A stretch of 47,400 nucleotides of DNA from Prevotellaceae bacterium (lineage in GTDB: Bacteria; Bacteroidota; Bacteroidia; Bacteroidales; Bacteroidaceae): the NCBI GenBank assembly GCA_021204845.1, contig JAJPYT010000197.1, positions 1-47,400 on the forward strand, written 5' to 3'. The position numbers were made by a program, and so were the translations under genes. Shown here in pieces: positions 32,689 through 42,244 of the stretch; positions within the stretch are counted from its first letter, which is position 1; every line of letters starts with the position of its first letter. Below the pieces are notes generated by a model that saw nothing but the letters and a program-made list of their open reading frames with translations, did no database searches and had not been told where the DNA came from.

Positions 32689-34281
32689 ATGGATGCAAAA
32701 TCAACTATCACGTCCGGCAAAGCCATTCTCGGTATAGAGTTTGGCTCTACCAGGATCAAGGCTGTCTTGATAGATCAAGAGAACAAGCCTATTGCACAGG
32801 GTAGCCATACTTGGGAAAACCAGTTGGTTGACGGACTTTGGACCTACAGCATCCCTGCTATTTGGTTTGGATTGCAGGACTGCTATGCAGACCTTCGTAA
32901 GAATGTCGTTGAGAAATACGAGGTTGAGATTGAAAACCTGGCAGCTATAGGCATCAGTGCCATGATGCACGGCTACATGGCTTTTAATACCGAGCAGAAG
33001 ATTCTGGTGCCCTTCCGTACATGGCGTAATACCAATACGGGAAAGGCGGCAGCAGAGCTTTCCAAGCTCTTCAACTACAACATTCCTCTTCGTTGGAGCA
33101 TCTCTCACCTCTATCAATGCATCCTCGACAATGAGGAGCATGTCAAGGACATAGACTTCCTTACCACTCTGGCAGGGTACGTTCATTGGCAGATAACGGG
33201 CGAGAAAGTCATTGGCGTAGGCGACGCTTCTGGAATTATTCCAGTTGACCCAGCCACCAAGACTTACGACGCTACCATGGTCGATAAGTTCGACAAGTTG
33301 GTTGCTCCTCACAAGTTCCCGTGGAAACTTCTCGACATACTGCCAAAGGCACTCAATGCTGGAGAGAACGCAGGCTTCCTTACTCCTGATGGCGCAACGA
33401 AACTTGATATCTCTGGTCATCTGAAGCCAGGTATCCCCGTATGTCCTCCCGAAGGCGACGCTGGCACTGGTATGGCTGCCACCAATTCAGTCAAGCAGCG
33501 CACTGGCAATGTATCAGCGGGCACTTCGTCGTTCTCCATGATAGTTCTGGAGAAGGAGCTGAGCAAGCCTTACGAGATGATAGATATGGTAACTACTCCT
33601 GACGGCTCTCTGGTAGCGATGGTGCACTGCAACAACTGCACATCCGACATCAATGCCTGGGTGAAGATATTTAAGGAGTTCATGGAAATTACGGGACAGG
33701 AGGTTAATATGGGCAAGCTCTATGCCGACCTCTTCAACGTTGCCATGAAGGGTGAACCCGACTGCGGCGGACTTATCTCTTACAACTATGTCAGCGGTGA
33801 GCCCGTGACTGGTCTCGAGGATGGGCGTCCTCTCTTTGTTCGCTCTGCCAACGACAAGTTCAATCTCGCCAACTTCATGCGTACTCACCTCTATGGTGCA
33901 ATTGGCGTGCTGAAGGTAGGTAATGATATTCTGCTGAAGGAAGAGAAGATTAAGGTCGACCGCATCACTGGTCACGGTGGCTATTTCACCACTCCGGGTG
34001 TTGGTCAGCGTATGCTGGCAGCTGCCCTCAATTCCCCAATTTCTGTCATGGAGACCGCTGGAGAGGGTGGCGCGTGGGGTATTGCCCTGCTGGCTTCCTA
34101 CGTAGTCAATAATCCTGACCACCGTAATCTTGCCGACTGGCTGGACCGCATGGTATTTGCCAACAACACTGGCACAGAGGTTATCCCCACTCCAGAGGAC
34201 GTGGCAGGATTCGATAAGTATCTTGAGAACTACAAGCGTGGGCTTGCAATTGAGAAGGCAGCTGTAAAGAGTAAAAAGTAA
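32689..34281 (+). CDS. araB: Ribulokinase (FGGY carbohydrate kinase)
   Basis: 530 residues. FGGY-family signs are the N-terminal LGIEFGSTRIKAVLID (phosphate loop), GISAMMHGYMAF, and the C-terminal GHGGYFTTPGVGQRMLAAALN and GEGGAWGIALLASY. By position it should phosphorylate L-ribulose made by AraA. It is longer than xylulokinases, as ribulokinases are. The start ATG at 32689 is three bases after the araA stop; no other start is as good. Confidence 0.93.
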   Translation: MDAKSTITSGKAILGIEFGSTRIKAVLIDQENKPIAQGSHTWENQLVDGLWTYSIPAIWFGLQDCYADLRKNVVEKYEVEIENLAAIGISAMMHGYMAFNTEQKILVPFRTWRNTNTGKAAAELSKLFNYNIPLRWSISHLYQCILDNEEHVKDIDFLTTLAGYVHWQITGEKVIGVGDASGIIPVDPATKTYDATMVDKFDKLVAPHKFPWKLLDILPKALNAGENAGFLTPDGATKLDISGHLKPGIPVCPPEGDAGTGMAATNSVKQRTGNVSAGTSSFSMIVLEKELSKPYEMIDMVTTPDGSLVAMVHCNNCTSDINAWVKIFKEFMEITGQEVNMGKLYADLFNVAMKGEPDCGGLISYNYVSGEPVTGLEDGRPLFVRSANDKFNLANFMRTHLYGAIGVLKVGNDILLKEEKIKVDRITGHGGYFTTPGVGQRMLAAALNSPISVMETAGEGGAWGIALLASYVVNNPDHRNLADWLDRMVFANNTGTEVIPTPEDVAGFDKYLENYKRGLAIEKAAVKSKK

Positions 34282-34295
34282 AAAAACGTAAGAAA

Positions 34296-36323
34296 ATGGC
34301 TAATTCAATTGAAGTTCTGAATAAAGCCGCGGACAACATCCGCATTCTTGCCGCCAGTGCGGTTGAGAAGGCTAAGAGTGGTCATCCAGGAGGTGCTATG
34401 GGTGGAGCGGATTTCATCAATGTCCTCTTCAGCGAGTACTTGCAGTTCGACCCGGAGAAGCCCGCGTGGGTAGGTCGTGACCGCTTCTTTCTTGACCCTG
34501 GTCACATGGCACCGATGCTTTACAGCCAGTTGTGCCTCATAGGGAAGTTCACGCTCGATGAGCTTGCCAGCCTGCGTCAGTGGGGTTCTCCTACCACGGG
34601 ACATCCCGAGTTTGAGATCGCTCGCGGCATTGAGAATACCTCTGGTCCTTTAGGACAGGGACATTGCTTCGCTGTAGGAGCTGCCATAGCTGCAAAGTTC
34701 CTTGCCGCCCACACTGGCAATCCCACTTTTGAGAAAGAGACAATCTACGCCTACATCTCAGATGGTGGCGTGCAGGAGGAAATTTCCCAAGGCGCGGCAC
34801 GCATAGCTGCTACTTTAGGTCTTGACAACCTCATCATGTTCTACGACAGCAACGACATCCAGCTCTCCACCGAGACAAGTGTAGTGATGAGCGAGGATAC
34901 TGGCGCCAAATATCGTGCTCTTGGTTGGGAAGTCATAGAGATTAACGGTAACGATGCCGCTCAGATCCGTGCTGCCCTTGACCAGGCAAAGCAGGTTACT
35001 GGCAAGCCGACCCTCATCATAGGTAAGTGCATAATGGGTAAGGGAGCCCTTAAGGCCGACGGTTCGAGCTATGAGCGCAATTGCAAGACTCACGGGGCAC
35101 CTCTGGGAGGCGACGCGTACACTAACACCATCAAGAACCTTGGTGGTGATCCTGCCAATCCATTCAGCATATTCCCCGAAGTGCAGGAGATGTATAACAA
35201 CCGCATCGAGGAGCTGCGCGGCATCTCTGCCAAGCGTCATGCCGAGGAGGCTGAATGGGCAAAGCAGAATCCAGAGAAGGCTGCCGCACAGGATGAATGG
35301 TTCAGTGGCAAGGCTCCGCAGATTGACTGGAGCAAGTGTGTGCAGAAGGACAACGATGCCACGCGTAACGCAAGTGCAGCTTGCTTGGGCGTTCTCGCTC
35401 AGCAGGTGCCCAACATGATTTGCGCCAGCGCCGACCTCTCCAACAGCGACAAGACCGACGGCTTCCTGAAACAGACCCATGCCCTGCAGGCTGGCGACTT
35501 TAGCGGAGCGTTCTTCCAGGCTGGTGTCGCCGAGCTTAGCATGGCTTGCTGCTGCATAGGCATGTCCCTGCATGGTGGTGTTATTCCCGCTTGCGGTACA
35601 TTCTTCGTGTTCAGTGATTACATGAAACCCGCTGTCCGCATGGCTGCATTGATGGAATTGCCTGTGAAGTTCATCTGGACTCATGACGCTTTCCGTGTGG
35701 GAGAGGACGGTCCCACTCACGAGCCGGTAGAGCAAGAGGCGCAGATACGCCTGATGGAGAAGCTGAAGAATCATCATGGCAATAACTCCATGCTTGTTCT
35801 GCGTCCCGCAGATGCCAAGGAGACGACTGTCGCTTGGGCGATGGCTATGGAGAATACTAGCACACCTTCGGCTCTCATTCTCAGCCGTCAGAACATCAAC
35901 AACCTCCCCGTGGGCAACGACTACGAGCAGGCTCGCTGCGGAGGTTACGTTGTGGCTGGCAGTGATGCCAATCCCGATGCGGTTCTCGTTGCCACTGGGT
36001 CAGAGGTTTCCACTTTGGTTGCCGGTGCCGAGTTGCTCCGCAAGGATGGCGTGAAAGTGCGCATCGTCAGTGTTCCCAGCGAGGGCCTCTTCCGCAATCA
36101 GTCAGCTGAGTATCAGCAGAGTGTGGTTCCTTGTGGCTCCAAGGTGTTCGGTCTCACGGCTGGTCTGCCTGTAAACTTGCAGGCTTTCCTGATTGGTGCC
36201 GACCCAAAGAGCAAGGTTTGGGGTCTGGAGAGTTTCGGCTTCTCCGCTCCTTACAAGGTTCTGGACGAGAAACTTGGCTATACTGCCGAGAACGTTTACA
36301 ATCAAGTAAAGTCTATTCTCTAA
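34296..36323 (+). CDS. tkt: Transketolase
   Basis: Thiamine diphosphate enzyme that moves two-carbon units between pentose phosphates and links arabinose catabolism to glycolysis. 675 residues with the three usual domains. The cofactor motif is SDGGVQEEIS ... DSN (about 153-190), with Ser for the first Gly of GDG; I believe this variant is normal for this phylum. His residues at the N-terminus (SGHPGGAMG) and in GPTHEPVEQ are kept. It sits in the arabinose operon, 14 bases after araB, so it is likely the operon-specific copy. Confidence 0.95.
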   Translation: MANSIEVLNKAADNIRILAASAVEKAKSGHPGGAMGGADFINVLFSEYLQFDPEKPAWVGRDRFFLDPGHMAPMLYSQLCLIGKFTLDELASLRQWGSPTTGHPEFEIARGIENTSGPLGQGHCFAVGAAIAAKFLAAHTGNPTFEKETIYAYISDGGVQEEISQGAARIAATLGLDNLIMFYDSNDIQLSTETSVVMSEDTGAKYRALGWEVIEINGNDAAQIRAALDQAKQVTGKPTLIIGKCIMGKGALKADGSSYERNCKTHGAPLGGDAYTNTIKNLGGDPANPFSIFPEVQEMYNNRIEELRGISAKRHAEEAEWAKQNPEKAAAQDEWFSGKAPQIDWSKCVQKDNDATRNASAACLGVLAQQVPNMICASADLSNSDKTDGFLKQTHALQAGDFSGAFFQAGVAELSMACCCIGMSLHGGVIPACGTFFVFSDYMKPAVRMAALMELPVKFIWTHDAFRVGEDGPTHEPVEQEAQIRLMEKLKNHHGNNSMLVLRPADAKETTVAWAMAMENTSTPSALILSRQNINNLPVGNDYEQARCGGYVVAGSDANPDAVLVATGSEVSTLVAGAELLRKDGVKVRIVSVPSEGLFRNQSAEYQQSVVPCGSKVFGLTAGLPVNLQAFLIGADPKSKVWGLESFGFSAPYKVLDEKLGYTAENVYNQVKSIL

Positions 36324-36327
36324 AGAA

Positions 36328-36768
36328 ATGAAAGTCACCGTGATAGGGTTAGCCAGTGATCATGCTGGCTACCCTTTAAAGGAATTCGTTAAGCGCTACC
36401 TCGATGAGCACGGAATAGCATGGAAGGATTTCGGCACTGACAGCACCGCTTCTTGCGACTATGCCGACTTTGGACACCCCCTGGCTCTTGCCGTTGAGGC
36501 TGGCGAATGCTATCCTGGCATTGCCATTTGTGGGAGTGGAGAGGGCATCTCCATGACGCTAAACAAGCATCAGGGCATTCGTGCCGGTCTGTGCTGGATA
36601 CCAGAGATTGCTCACCTTTGCCGTCAGCACAACGACTCCAACGTACTTGTCATGCCAGGTCGTTTCATCTCCGAGGAGATGGCGGCCAGCATCATGGATG
36701 AGTTCTTGTCCACTGACTTTGAGGGTGGTCGTCATCAGAAGCGCATCGAGAAGATTCCAGTGCAATAG
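36328..36768 (+). CDS. rpiB: Ribose-5-phosphate isomerase B
   Basis: RpiB/LacAB family. SDHAGYPLKE (10-19) carries Asp11 and His12; Cys68 in ICGSGEG is the likely catalytic base, as in E. coli RpiB. 146 residues is normal. It follows tkt by four bases and closes the operon, supplying the ribose-5-P/ribulose-5-P exchange needed by transketolase. A terminator follows. Confidence 0.96.
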   Translation: MKVTVIGLASDHAGYPLKEFVKRYLDEHGIAWKDFGTDSTASCDYADFGHPLALAVEAGECYPGIAICGSGEGISMTLNKHQGIRAGLCWIPEIAHLCRQHNDSNVLVMPGRFISEEMAASIMDEFLSTDFEGGRHQKRIEKIPVQ

Positions 36769-36791
36769 ACTTTATTTATAGTACAAAAGCG

Positions 36792-36838
36792 GATGCCGCG
36801 TCAAAGGCGAGAGCCAAAGGCGCGGCATCTCTTTTTTG
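36792..36838 (+). terminator. Intrinsic terminator of the arabinose operon
   Basis: GATGCCGCG (36792-36800) pairs with CGCGGCATC (36821-36829) and is followed by TCTTTTTTG. The loop holds a further GGC/GCC stem. It lies between two converging operons and could partly serve the minus strand too, though the T run there is weaker. Confidence 0.9.
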
Positions 36839-36875
36839 TCCTAACCTGGTATCTTTGGGAAATCCGTGCGTTCCC

Positions 36876-38903
36876 TCACTTCCGCCCCCACTGCGGAGTC
36901 AGTTCCACAAGAATTTCGAAGTTGCGCCCAGCCATGGGGTGTGAGAGAACGGTAACGTATTCTGTATTAAGGAGATTGTTTATAGCTCCTTTTATGGAGG
37001 CGTGGAGCACTCGCCACTGGAACTGCTTCTCCAAGGTCACGTCGCTCATGTAGTAAGGCTTCAGACGACCTGTTATGTAGTCGGGTTCGTTGCTTGTGGT
37101 GGTGTAGCGCTCGCTGTAGTGCGTCCACGTGTATGCCACTGACCAGCTGCGCCACTTCAGGGTTGCGGAGACGTTGGCTGAGGTCTTTGGCACGTAGCAG
37201 AGTTGTTTGCCGTAAGAGGCATCGTTGCTGTTCGTCTTGCGCCCCTTGTTTATGGAGGGCGTGTAAGCATAATTGCCGCGCAAGAGGAGAGACCATTCTT
37301 TGCCCATCATTATTTCCGCCTCAGCCTCAGCCTCCAGTCCATAGTTATGCACTTTCTTCACGTTCGAGGGCTGCCAATAGCCCTTTGCGTTTGGTGTCCA
37401 CAGAATCCAGTCGGTGATGTGAGAGTCGAAGGCTGAGGCGTTGATGTGCAGGGAGTAGCGCGGCTTCCTTATTTGCATTTCCACTCCACCGTCGTAGCTG
37501 AAGCCCCGTTCTGGCTGTAGGTCGGGATTGCCGCCAGGCTGGAAGTAGAGGTCGCTCATGGTAGGATAGCGGTAGTTCCTTGCGATGGATGCCTTAAGTT
37601 TCAGATTCCAAGGCTTGTAGAGTACATAGTCGGCAAAGATGGCAGGTACAAGAGGCACGAAGTCTCTTTTGTAAACCTCCTCGCGCAAAATGGCGGAGAG
37701 GGAAAGACGCTCCACTGGTCGCCATTTGGCTGAGAGACTGAGATTATATTCCATCCGCCCGAGGTTGAAGTTGTCACCAATGTGAAAGGGGCTGCGGTCC
37801 CAGCTGCGCACGTGGTTATAATACATGGCGAGGGTAGCTGTGAGAAGCCAGTTTTCCCGAGGCATATAGTCAGCACCAGCCTGCATGAAGCCCGTGTTTG
37901 CCTTGCTGCGGCTGTGCGTTATGTCAGTATTTACTTCCTCGCGTGTTGTGAAATAGTCGTATGCTATGTCCTGGAATGTATAGCCTGCCTTCAGTTCCGA
38001 GCTCCAGTTGCTGCCCGTGTGAGACCAAGAGAGGGCGCTGTTGAGCGAGTTTTGTTGGTGCTCGTTTGTAAAGTCGTTTACGTCCTTGTAGTCAACGCTC
38101 AGGAATGGCAGTCCTCTGAGGCTGTAGCTGTACCAGATAGCGGCGCTTACTGTGTTTCCCCGTCCGTCGTTGTAATGCAAGTCCTGCATAGCGTTTACGT
38201 CGTGGAAGTATCCGCTTTTGTTCCGTTCCTTGGGGTGGTAGCTGCTTATTATATTGCCTTCCTCATCTCTTAGGTCCACCATTTTGTCGTAGTTCGTGTA
38301 ACGGAAATTATTTTTGCTGCTGCTGTACATTAGGCGTGTGCTCGAGCTCCAGTGCTTGTTGGCATAGTTAAGGCGCAGAAACTGGTCGTAAGTGGAGAAT
38401 GAGCCTATGCCTTGAACGTATTGTAGCCCCCAACCCTCTGTAGTTATTGGTCGTGTGCGCATCTCTATTGCACCGCCAAGTCCGCCTCCCACGGCTGTAA
38501 GAGACGATGCGCCATGCAGTAGTGTTACCTCATCCACAAAATATCCTGGTATATAAGATAGGTCCACCGTGCCCAGCATGGGAGAGTTAATCTTCATGCC
38601 GCTCCATGTCACCTGCGTGTGGCTGGGGCTTGTGCCGCGGAATTCAGCCGTGCTTTCGGTGGCGCGACCGTAGCTTTTAATGAAAAGGGTGGTGTGTTTC
38701 GTGAGAATGTCTGCCAGCGATTGTGAAACATTCTGGTGCAAAACGGTCGTGTCGAGCACCGTTTGTTGAAGGCCTGTATCTTTAAGTCTATGGGTGGAGT
38801 TTACTTCCACTTCCTCCATCTCTACCAGCTTCTGTGCGGCGGCAGACTGGCAAAAGAGCAGGAACAGAGGGCAGAGAAGAGGTGTTACTACTTGCCGCCA
38901 CAT
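36876..38903 (-). CDS. btuB: BtuB-like TonB-dependent outer membrane receptor
   Basis: I start it at the ATG at 38903, where a clean signal peptide begins (MWRQVV... to AAAQ, residue 24); the frame extends 16 codons upstream without a signal. The 675-residue product has a plug domain (about 35-150, with SLADILTKHTTLFIKSYG and GLGGAIEMRT) and a 22-strand-type beta barrel. It is the last gene of a four-gene unit behind a cobalamin riboswitch, next to a BtuG-like lipoprotein, so vitamin B12 is its likely cargo. It overlaps the upstream gene by 16 bases. No inner-membrane BtuCD genes are in the window. It ends in QWGRK, not the usual aromatic residue. Confidence 0.9.
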   Translation of the reverse strand: MWRQVVTPLLCPLFLLFCQSAAAQKLVEMEEVEVNSTHRLKDTGLQQTVLDTTVLHQNVSQSLADILTKHTTLFIKSYGRATESTAEFRGTSPSHTQVTWSGMKINSPMLGTVDLSYIPGYFVDEVTLLHGASSLTAVGGGLGGAIEMRTRPITTEGWGLQYVQGIGSFSTYDQFLRLNYANKHWSSSTRLMYSSSKNNFRYTNYDKMVDLRDEEGNIISSYHPKERNKSGYFHDVNAMQDLHYNDGRGNTVSAAIWYSYSLRGLPFLSVDYKDVNDFTNEHQQNSLNSALSWSHTGSNWSSELKAGYTFQDIAYDYFTTREEVNTDITHSRSKANTGFMQAGADYMPRENWLLTATLAMYYNHVRSWDRSPFHIGDNFNLGRMEYNLSLSAKWRPVERLSLSAILREEVYKRDFVPLVPAIFADYVLYKPWNLKLKASIARNYRYPTMSDLYFQPGGNPDLQPERGFSYDGGVEMQIRKPRYSLHINASAFDSHITDWILWTPNAKGYWQPSNVKKVHNYGLEAEAEAEIMMGKEWSLLLRGNYAYTPSINKGRKTNSNDASYGKQLCYVPKTSANVSATLKWRSWSVAYTWTHYSERYTTTSNEPDYITGRLKPYYMSDVTLEKQFQWRVLHASIKGAINNLLNTEYVTVLSHPMAGRNFEILVELTPQWGRK

Positions 38904-40354
38904 CTTATGCTGTAAACCTCGGTGCTTATCTCCCCAAGGTTGGGGGTCCATCCGTTTTGGGCGGTCTGCACTTTCACGAAGTCGATGTATTGCAGATTTG
39001 CCTCTTCTCCATCGTAGGTACGTGCGTTGTGGATGCTGTAGCGCCCTGTGTCAGTGTAGTCAGAGCCCTTGTTGTCTGCGTAGCCCCAACTGTAAGCTGG
39101 CATATTGGATACACCTTTCTCGTAAGTGTGGTAGCTCACCAGGCGGCTGCCGAAGTAGGTGTGCTCTGTTCCTTCTATCCAGGACTGCCAATAATAATCT
39201 GAAGAATTCCAGTAGCTTAGGTATGGGATGTAGTCAGAATTGCCGTTGCAGTCTTTCCACACGGTGGCTGATTTTGTGCGTATTGGGCGGTAGTATGTGA
39301 TTGCATATTCCGTTTGCTCATTTGCGGTGCCATATTCCGAGCCTGCCAGTTCAAACCATTGGTCGTTTGGCAGTCCGTCGCCGTTGTCGTCTTGGCTCAC
39401 CCATATTATGCCTGGCTCGTTCTGGTAGTCGTAAGGATTGCCTGTAATTAATAGTTCCTCGCCTCCCTGTTCAGCCACGCTGTGGTCAAAGCCCGCAATC
39501 AGGTAGCCTCCTTGTCCGCCAAGGCTCACCATCCACTCGCGCTTTAGCAGAGCCAGCACCGTGTCTTGCGCTTGCTCTGCGGTGCAGTCGGATGGGAAGC
39601 GTTGACCTACCACAACGTAACCGTTCACCATGTGCCCAGGCGCAGGGGAGTAGTCATAAATTCTGTTCACGAGACTGTCACCTGTGCCTGCTCTGCGATA
39701 TGTGCCTTCGGGACCGCAAACGTTTATGCTGAATGTCTGAGAGCGTTGGCAGGTGTCGTTCACCATTGTCAGCCTAACCTCATGTTTCCCTTGGCTTTCA
39801 GCGTGGAAGAGGTATGCCACCTCCTCGCTAAGACCAGTCACCTCTTGCCCGTCGAGAGTCCACGTGTAGTGAGCATTTCCCTCGTTCTCAATGAAGTAGG
39901 CTTTCAGTTTCAAAGTTCTGCCTTGTGCCATATTCATCTCGGTCCAAGGGAAGCGCCAGCTGAATGTGGAGTCATTGTCAGGCACTTCGGGAATCTCGTT
40001 GTTTTCTGGCTCCAGCACTGTCACTTTCACCTCGTCCTCGGCATAGCCGTAAGAGTTCGTTACTCGAAGACGAATGTAGTATGTGCCAGCTTCCTGGCGC
40101 ACGAAGGTATAGCTGTCTCCCGTGGCAAGTATGCTGCCGTCGTCTGCTGTCCAGATTATTTGTGTCTTATCGTCAGTGTTTTCCAATGTGGGCACAAGGG
40201 TCAGTGCCTCGCCAGTGTAAGTCTGGTAGCGGGCGGAGCTAACATCCCACGATATTTGGGGCAGCAACTGTGCAGAAACCTCCTCATCGTCGCTCTTGCA
40301 GGAGCAGAGGAGGCACAGAGCCAAGGCAAATAAAGGAAGCAGACGCTTAATCAT
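38888..40354 (-). CDS. PKD-type surface lipoprotein of the B12 locus
   Basis: 488 residues with a lipobox (LLCSC, Cys19). Two Ig/PKD-like domains (about 25-115 and 120-210) precede a large C-terminal domain (about 220-488) with GGQGGYLIAGFDHSV, EPGIIWVSQDDNGDG and WFELAGSEYG, the last recalling cadherin-like or calcium-binding surface proteins. It is cotranscribed between the BtuG-like gene (ATGA overlap) and btuB. It could be one of the accessory B12-binding surface lipoproteins of Bacteroidetes, but I cannot match it to a named Btu protein with confidence. Confidence 0.82.
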   Translation of the reverse strand: MIKRLLPLFALALCLLCSCKSDDEEVSAQLLPQISWDVSSARYQTYTGEALTLVPTLENTDDKTQIIWTADDGSILATGDSYTFVRQEAGTYYIRLRVTNSYGYAEDEVKVTVLEPENNEIPEVPDNDSTFSWRFPWTEMNMAQGRTLKLKAYFIENEGNAHYTWTLDGQEVTGLSEEVAYLFHAESQGKHEVRLTMVNDTCQRSQTFSINVCGPEGTYRRAGTGDSLVNRIYDYSPAPGHMVNGYVVVGQRFPSDCTAEQAQDTVLALLKREWMVSLGGQGGYLIAGFDHSVAEQGGEELLITGNPYDYQNEPGIIWVSQDDNGDGLPNDQWFELAGSEYGTANEQTEYAITYYRPIRTKSATVWKDCNGNSDYIPYLSYWNSSDYYWQSWIEGTEHTYFGSRLVSYHTYEKGVSNMPAYSWGYADNKGSDYTDTGRYSIHNARTYDGEEANLQYIDFVKVQTAQNGWTPNLGEISTEVYSIRCGGK

Positions 40355-41466
40355 TTGAAGGCGAATCCGTTAGGGTTAATGCCGACACGAAAGCTGTCCG
40401 TCAGACTGCCCTCTGCCGTATATCTGTAAACCGTGCCGCTCTGCATGTAGTCCACCGCGTCACCCACGTAAATGTCTCCATTGTGAGGGTCCACTCCTAT
40501 GCCGTAGAGCTTGTGGCGAGTGCCGTCCTCGTCAGTTGGCGCCCCAATGAAGGGTCTCACTGGCGGATGGCTCTCCGTTATTCCCATGCGGTAGATGTCG
40601 TTGTTCAGTATGTAGAGGTAGCTGCCTGTCGCGTCAAGCGCCAGTTCTACGCTCGCCTCGTCGGTATCCATTTCCCAGTCGTCTTCTATTACCCACGTTT
40701 CCGCATCTATGCGGTAAAGGTGCGGAACGTCATTTTGGAAGGTCTCATGTTCGGTGCCGTAGCCCCCGTCGGTTATTACCCACAGCTTGCCACGGCTGTC
40801 CAACACCATGCGCTTCGGTTGCCAGCTGGAGAGCGTGATGCTGTCGCAAACGGCATCCTTCTCAGTATCAATCACTAAAATGCTGCGGCTGTAGCACCAG
40901 CAGTTGGCAAACACATACTTGCCCCACTGCACCAACTGCTCCGTGGAACTGTAGCCATAGGCTGTCGGTTGCCCTGTCGGTATGCTCCCGATATAGGCGT
41001 AAGTCTGTGGGTTAAAGATAGTTATGTAAGGAGCGTAAAGGTCAGTTACGTAGGCTTTCGTTTGGCTCACTGGCAGCATATAGCGAGGATTAGTCATGTG
41101 TTCCGTGTCGCCTGTGGTCAATTGCCCTCGCACTCGGAAGGTTTCAGCGTCCATGCCCCAGATTATTCCGCTGTTCTCCACCGTTATGTAAGCCACTCCT
41201 TCGCTCAGCACTATAGCTTGCCCCGTGTCGCCCAACTTGCGGTCGTTGGCTCGGCGGAACACTCCGTTCTCCACCGTCCGCGTTTCGGGGTCATAGTAGC
41301 TCAGGCTTGCGTTTCCGCTTTGATAGTTGCCCTCGCAGAGCACGAACACTCCCTGCCCTTCCTCCAGAAAGACCGCTTCCTCAGAGCCATCATAGCTGGA
41401 GCAAGCTGCCAGACCCAAGAGAGCCAGAGCGGCGCAAATATTTGGCAGAGAGCCTTTAAGCGTCAT
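40351..41466 (-). CDS. btuG: BtuG-like beta-propeller surface lipoprotein
   Basis: 371 residues with a lipobox (LAACS, about residue 22). The rest is a seven-bladed YncE/DUF5074-type beta-propeller, with repeated blades such as SLSYYDPETRTVENG, AYVTDLYAPYITIFNP and ILVIDTEKD. BtuG of Bacteroides thetaiotaomicron is a high-affinity cobalamin binder of this fold that caps BtuB; the riboswitch and adjacent receptor gene support the same role here. Identity as BtuG rests on fold and context. Confidence 0.85.
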   Translation of the reverse strand: MTLKGSLPNICAALALLGLAACSSYDGSEEAVFLEEGQGVFVLCEGNYQSGNASLSYYDPETRTVENGVFRRANDRKLGDTGQAIVLSEGVAYITVENSGIIWGMDAETFRVRGQLTTGDTEHMTNPRYMLPVSQTKAYVTDLYAPYITIFNPQTYAYIGSIPTGQPTAYGYSSTEQLVQWGKYVFANCWCYSRSILVIDTEKDAVCDSITLSSWQPKRMVLDSRGKLWVITDGGYGTEHETFQNDVPHLYRIDAETWVIEDDWEMDTDEASVELALDATGSYLYILNNDIYRMGITESHPPVRPFIGAPTDEDGTRHKLYGIGVDPHNGDIYVGDAVDYMQSGTVYRYTAEGSLTDSFRVGINPNGFAFK

Positions 41467-41484
41467 GGTTTCCTTACAAGTTGG

Positions 41485-42222
41485 TTATCTCCCTACAACC
41501 ACGTTGTCGAAAGCGAAGTAGGCAGGAGTGTTAAGCCCCCAGTCGCCGCTGTCGCTGCCATCCATTGAGAAGAAGAGGCTCGTGACCTTGCCAAGCTGGC
41601 TGAGGTCCACAGTCTTCCACATTTGCACTATGTCTCCGTCACGTGCGAAGTCCATGTCTAATGTAGCTCCCGTGTCGGCTGTTATTGTCAGGGTCATGTA
41701 GCTTCCCTCCTCTGTCAGTGCAGAGGCGTAATCGCTGCCATATAGCTCTATGCCAAGGAGATAGGTAGTTGGGCAAATCTGCATGCTCTTTATCTCACGT
41801 GCCACTCCGTCGCTGAAGGTCACGGTGGCTGGGCAGTAGGCTATCACGAAGTTCTGGCTGCCGTTGCTCACAGGCACGCTCAGCTGATAGTCGTATGTGC
41901 TGTGCTCTGCCGTGAGGGCGTCTATGTAGTTAGATATTGCCGTGCCTCCTTCCGAGAAGCCGTAGTAGCCGCCCCACGAGTTGGTCATTCCGCCTTGCAG
42001 CGAGGTCTCCTCGTCTGTCCAGCTATACTGGTTCGCGTTTGGACCATAGAGCAGTTCGCCGTTATATTGTTCGCTGTCTATCAGGCTGTCCCAGTGGCTG
42101 CCCTCGAAGGTGATGGTAGTGTAGTTGTCGCTCTCTTCCGCTTCATCGTCGTCGCTGCACGATGTCACTGCCCAGCCAGTGCCTAAAAGCATCAGCAGAG
42201 CCATAAATTTGATTGTCTTCAT
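41485..42222 (-). CDS. DUF4465 lipoprotein, first gene of the B12 locus
   Basis: 245 residues with an export signal and lipobox (VTSCS, Cys22), then an acidic linker and a DUF4465 beta-sandwich domain (about 35-245). DUF4465 typical parts are YTTITFEGSHWDSLID, SNSWGGYYGFSEGGTAISNY and TPAYFAFDNVVV. It is the gene next to the cobalamin riboswitch, so B12 starvation should control it. Lipoproteins of this family occur at Bacteroidetes B12 loci; the job, binding corrinoid at the surface, is an inference. Confidence 0.88.
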   Translation of the reverse strand: MKTIKFMALLMLLGTGWAVTSCSDDDEAEESDNYTTITFEGSHWDSLIDSEQYNGELLYGPNANQYSWTDEETSLQGGMTNSWGGYYGFSEGGTAISNYIDALTAEHSTYDYQLSVPVSNGSQNFVIAYCPATVTFSDGVAREIKSMQICPTTYLLGIELYGSDYASALTEEGSYMTLTITADTGATLDMDFARDGDIVQMWKTVDLSQLGKVTSLFFSMDGSDSGDWGLNTPAYFAFDNVVVGR

Positions 42223-42244
42223 TCGTATGTTGTTAAGTTAAACA

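Noticed and set aside
34296-36323. Transketolase cofactor motif SDG instead of GDG as a loss of function
   Set aside because: The Asp and Asn that bind the metal remain and I believe this variant is usual in Bacteroidetes enzymes.
38904-38951. 16-codon upstream extension of the TonB-dependent receptor
   Set aside because: The signal peptide starts at the ATG at 38903; the extension is hydrophilic and would bury the signal.
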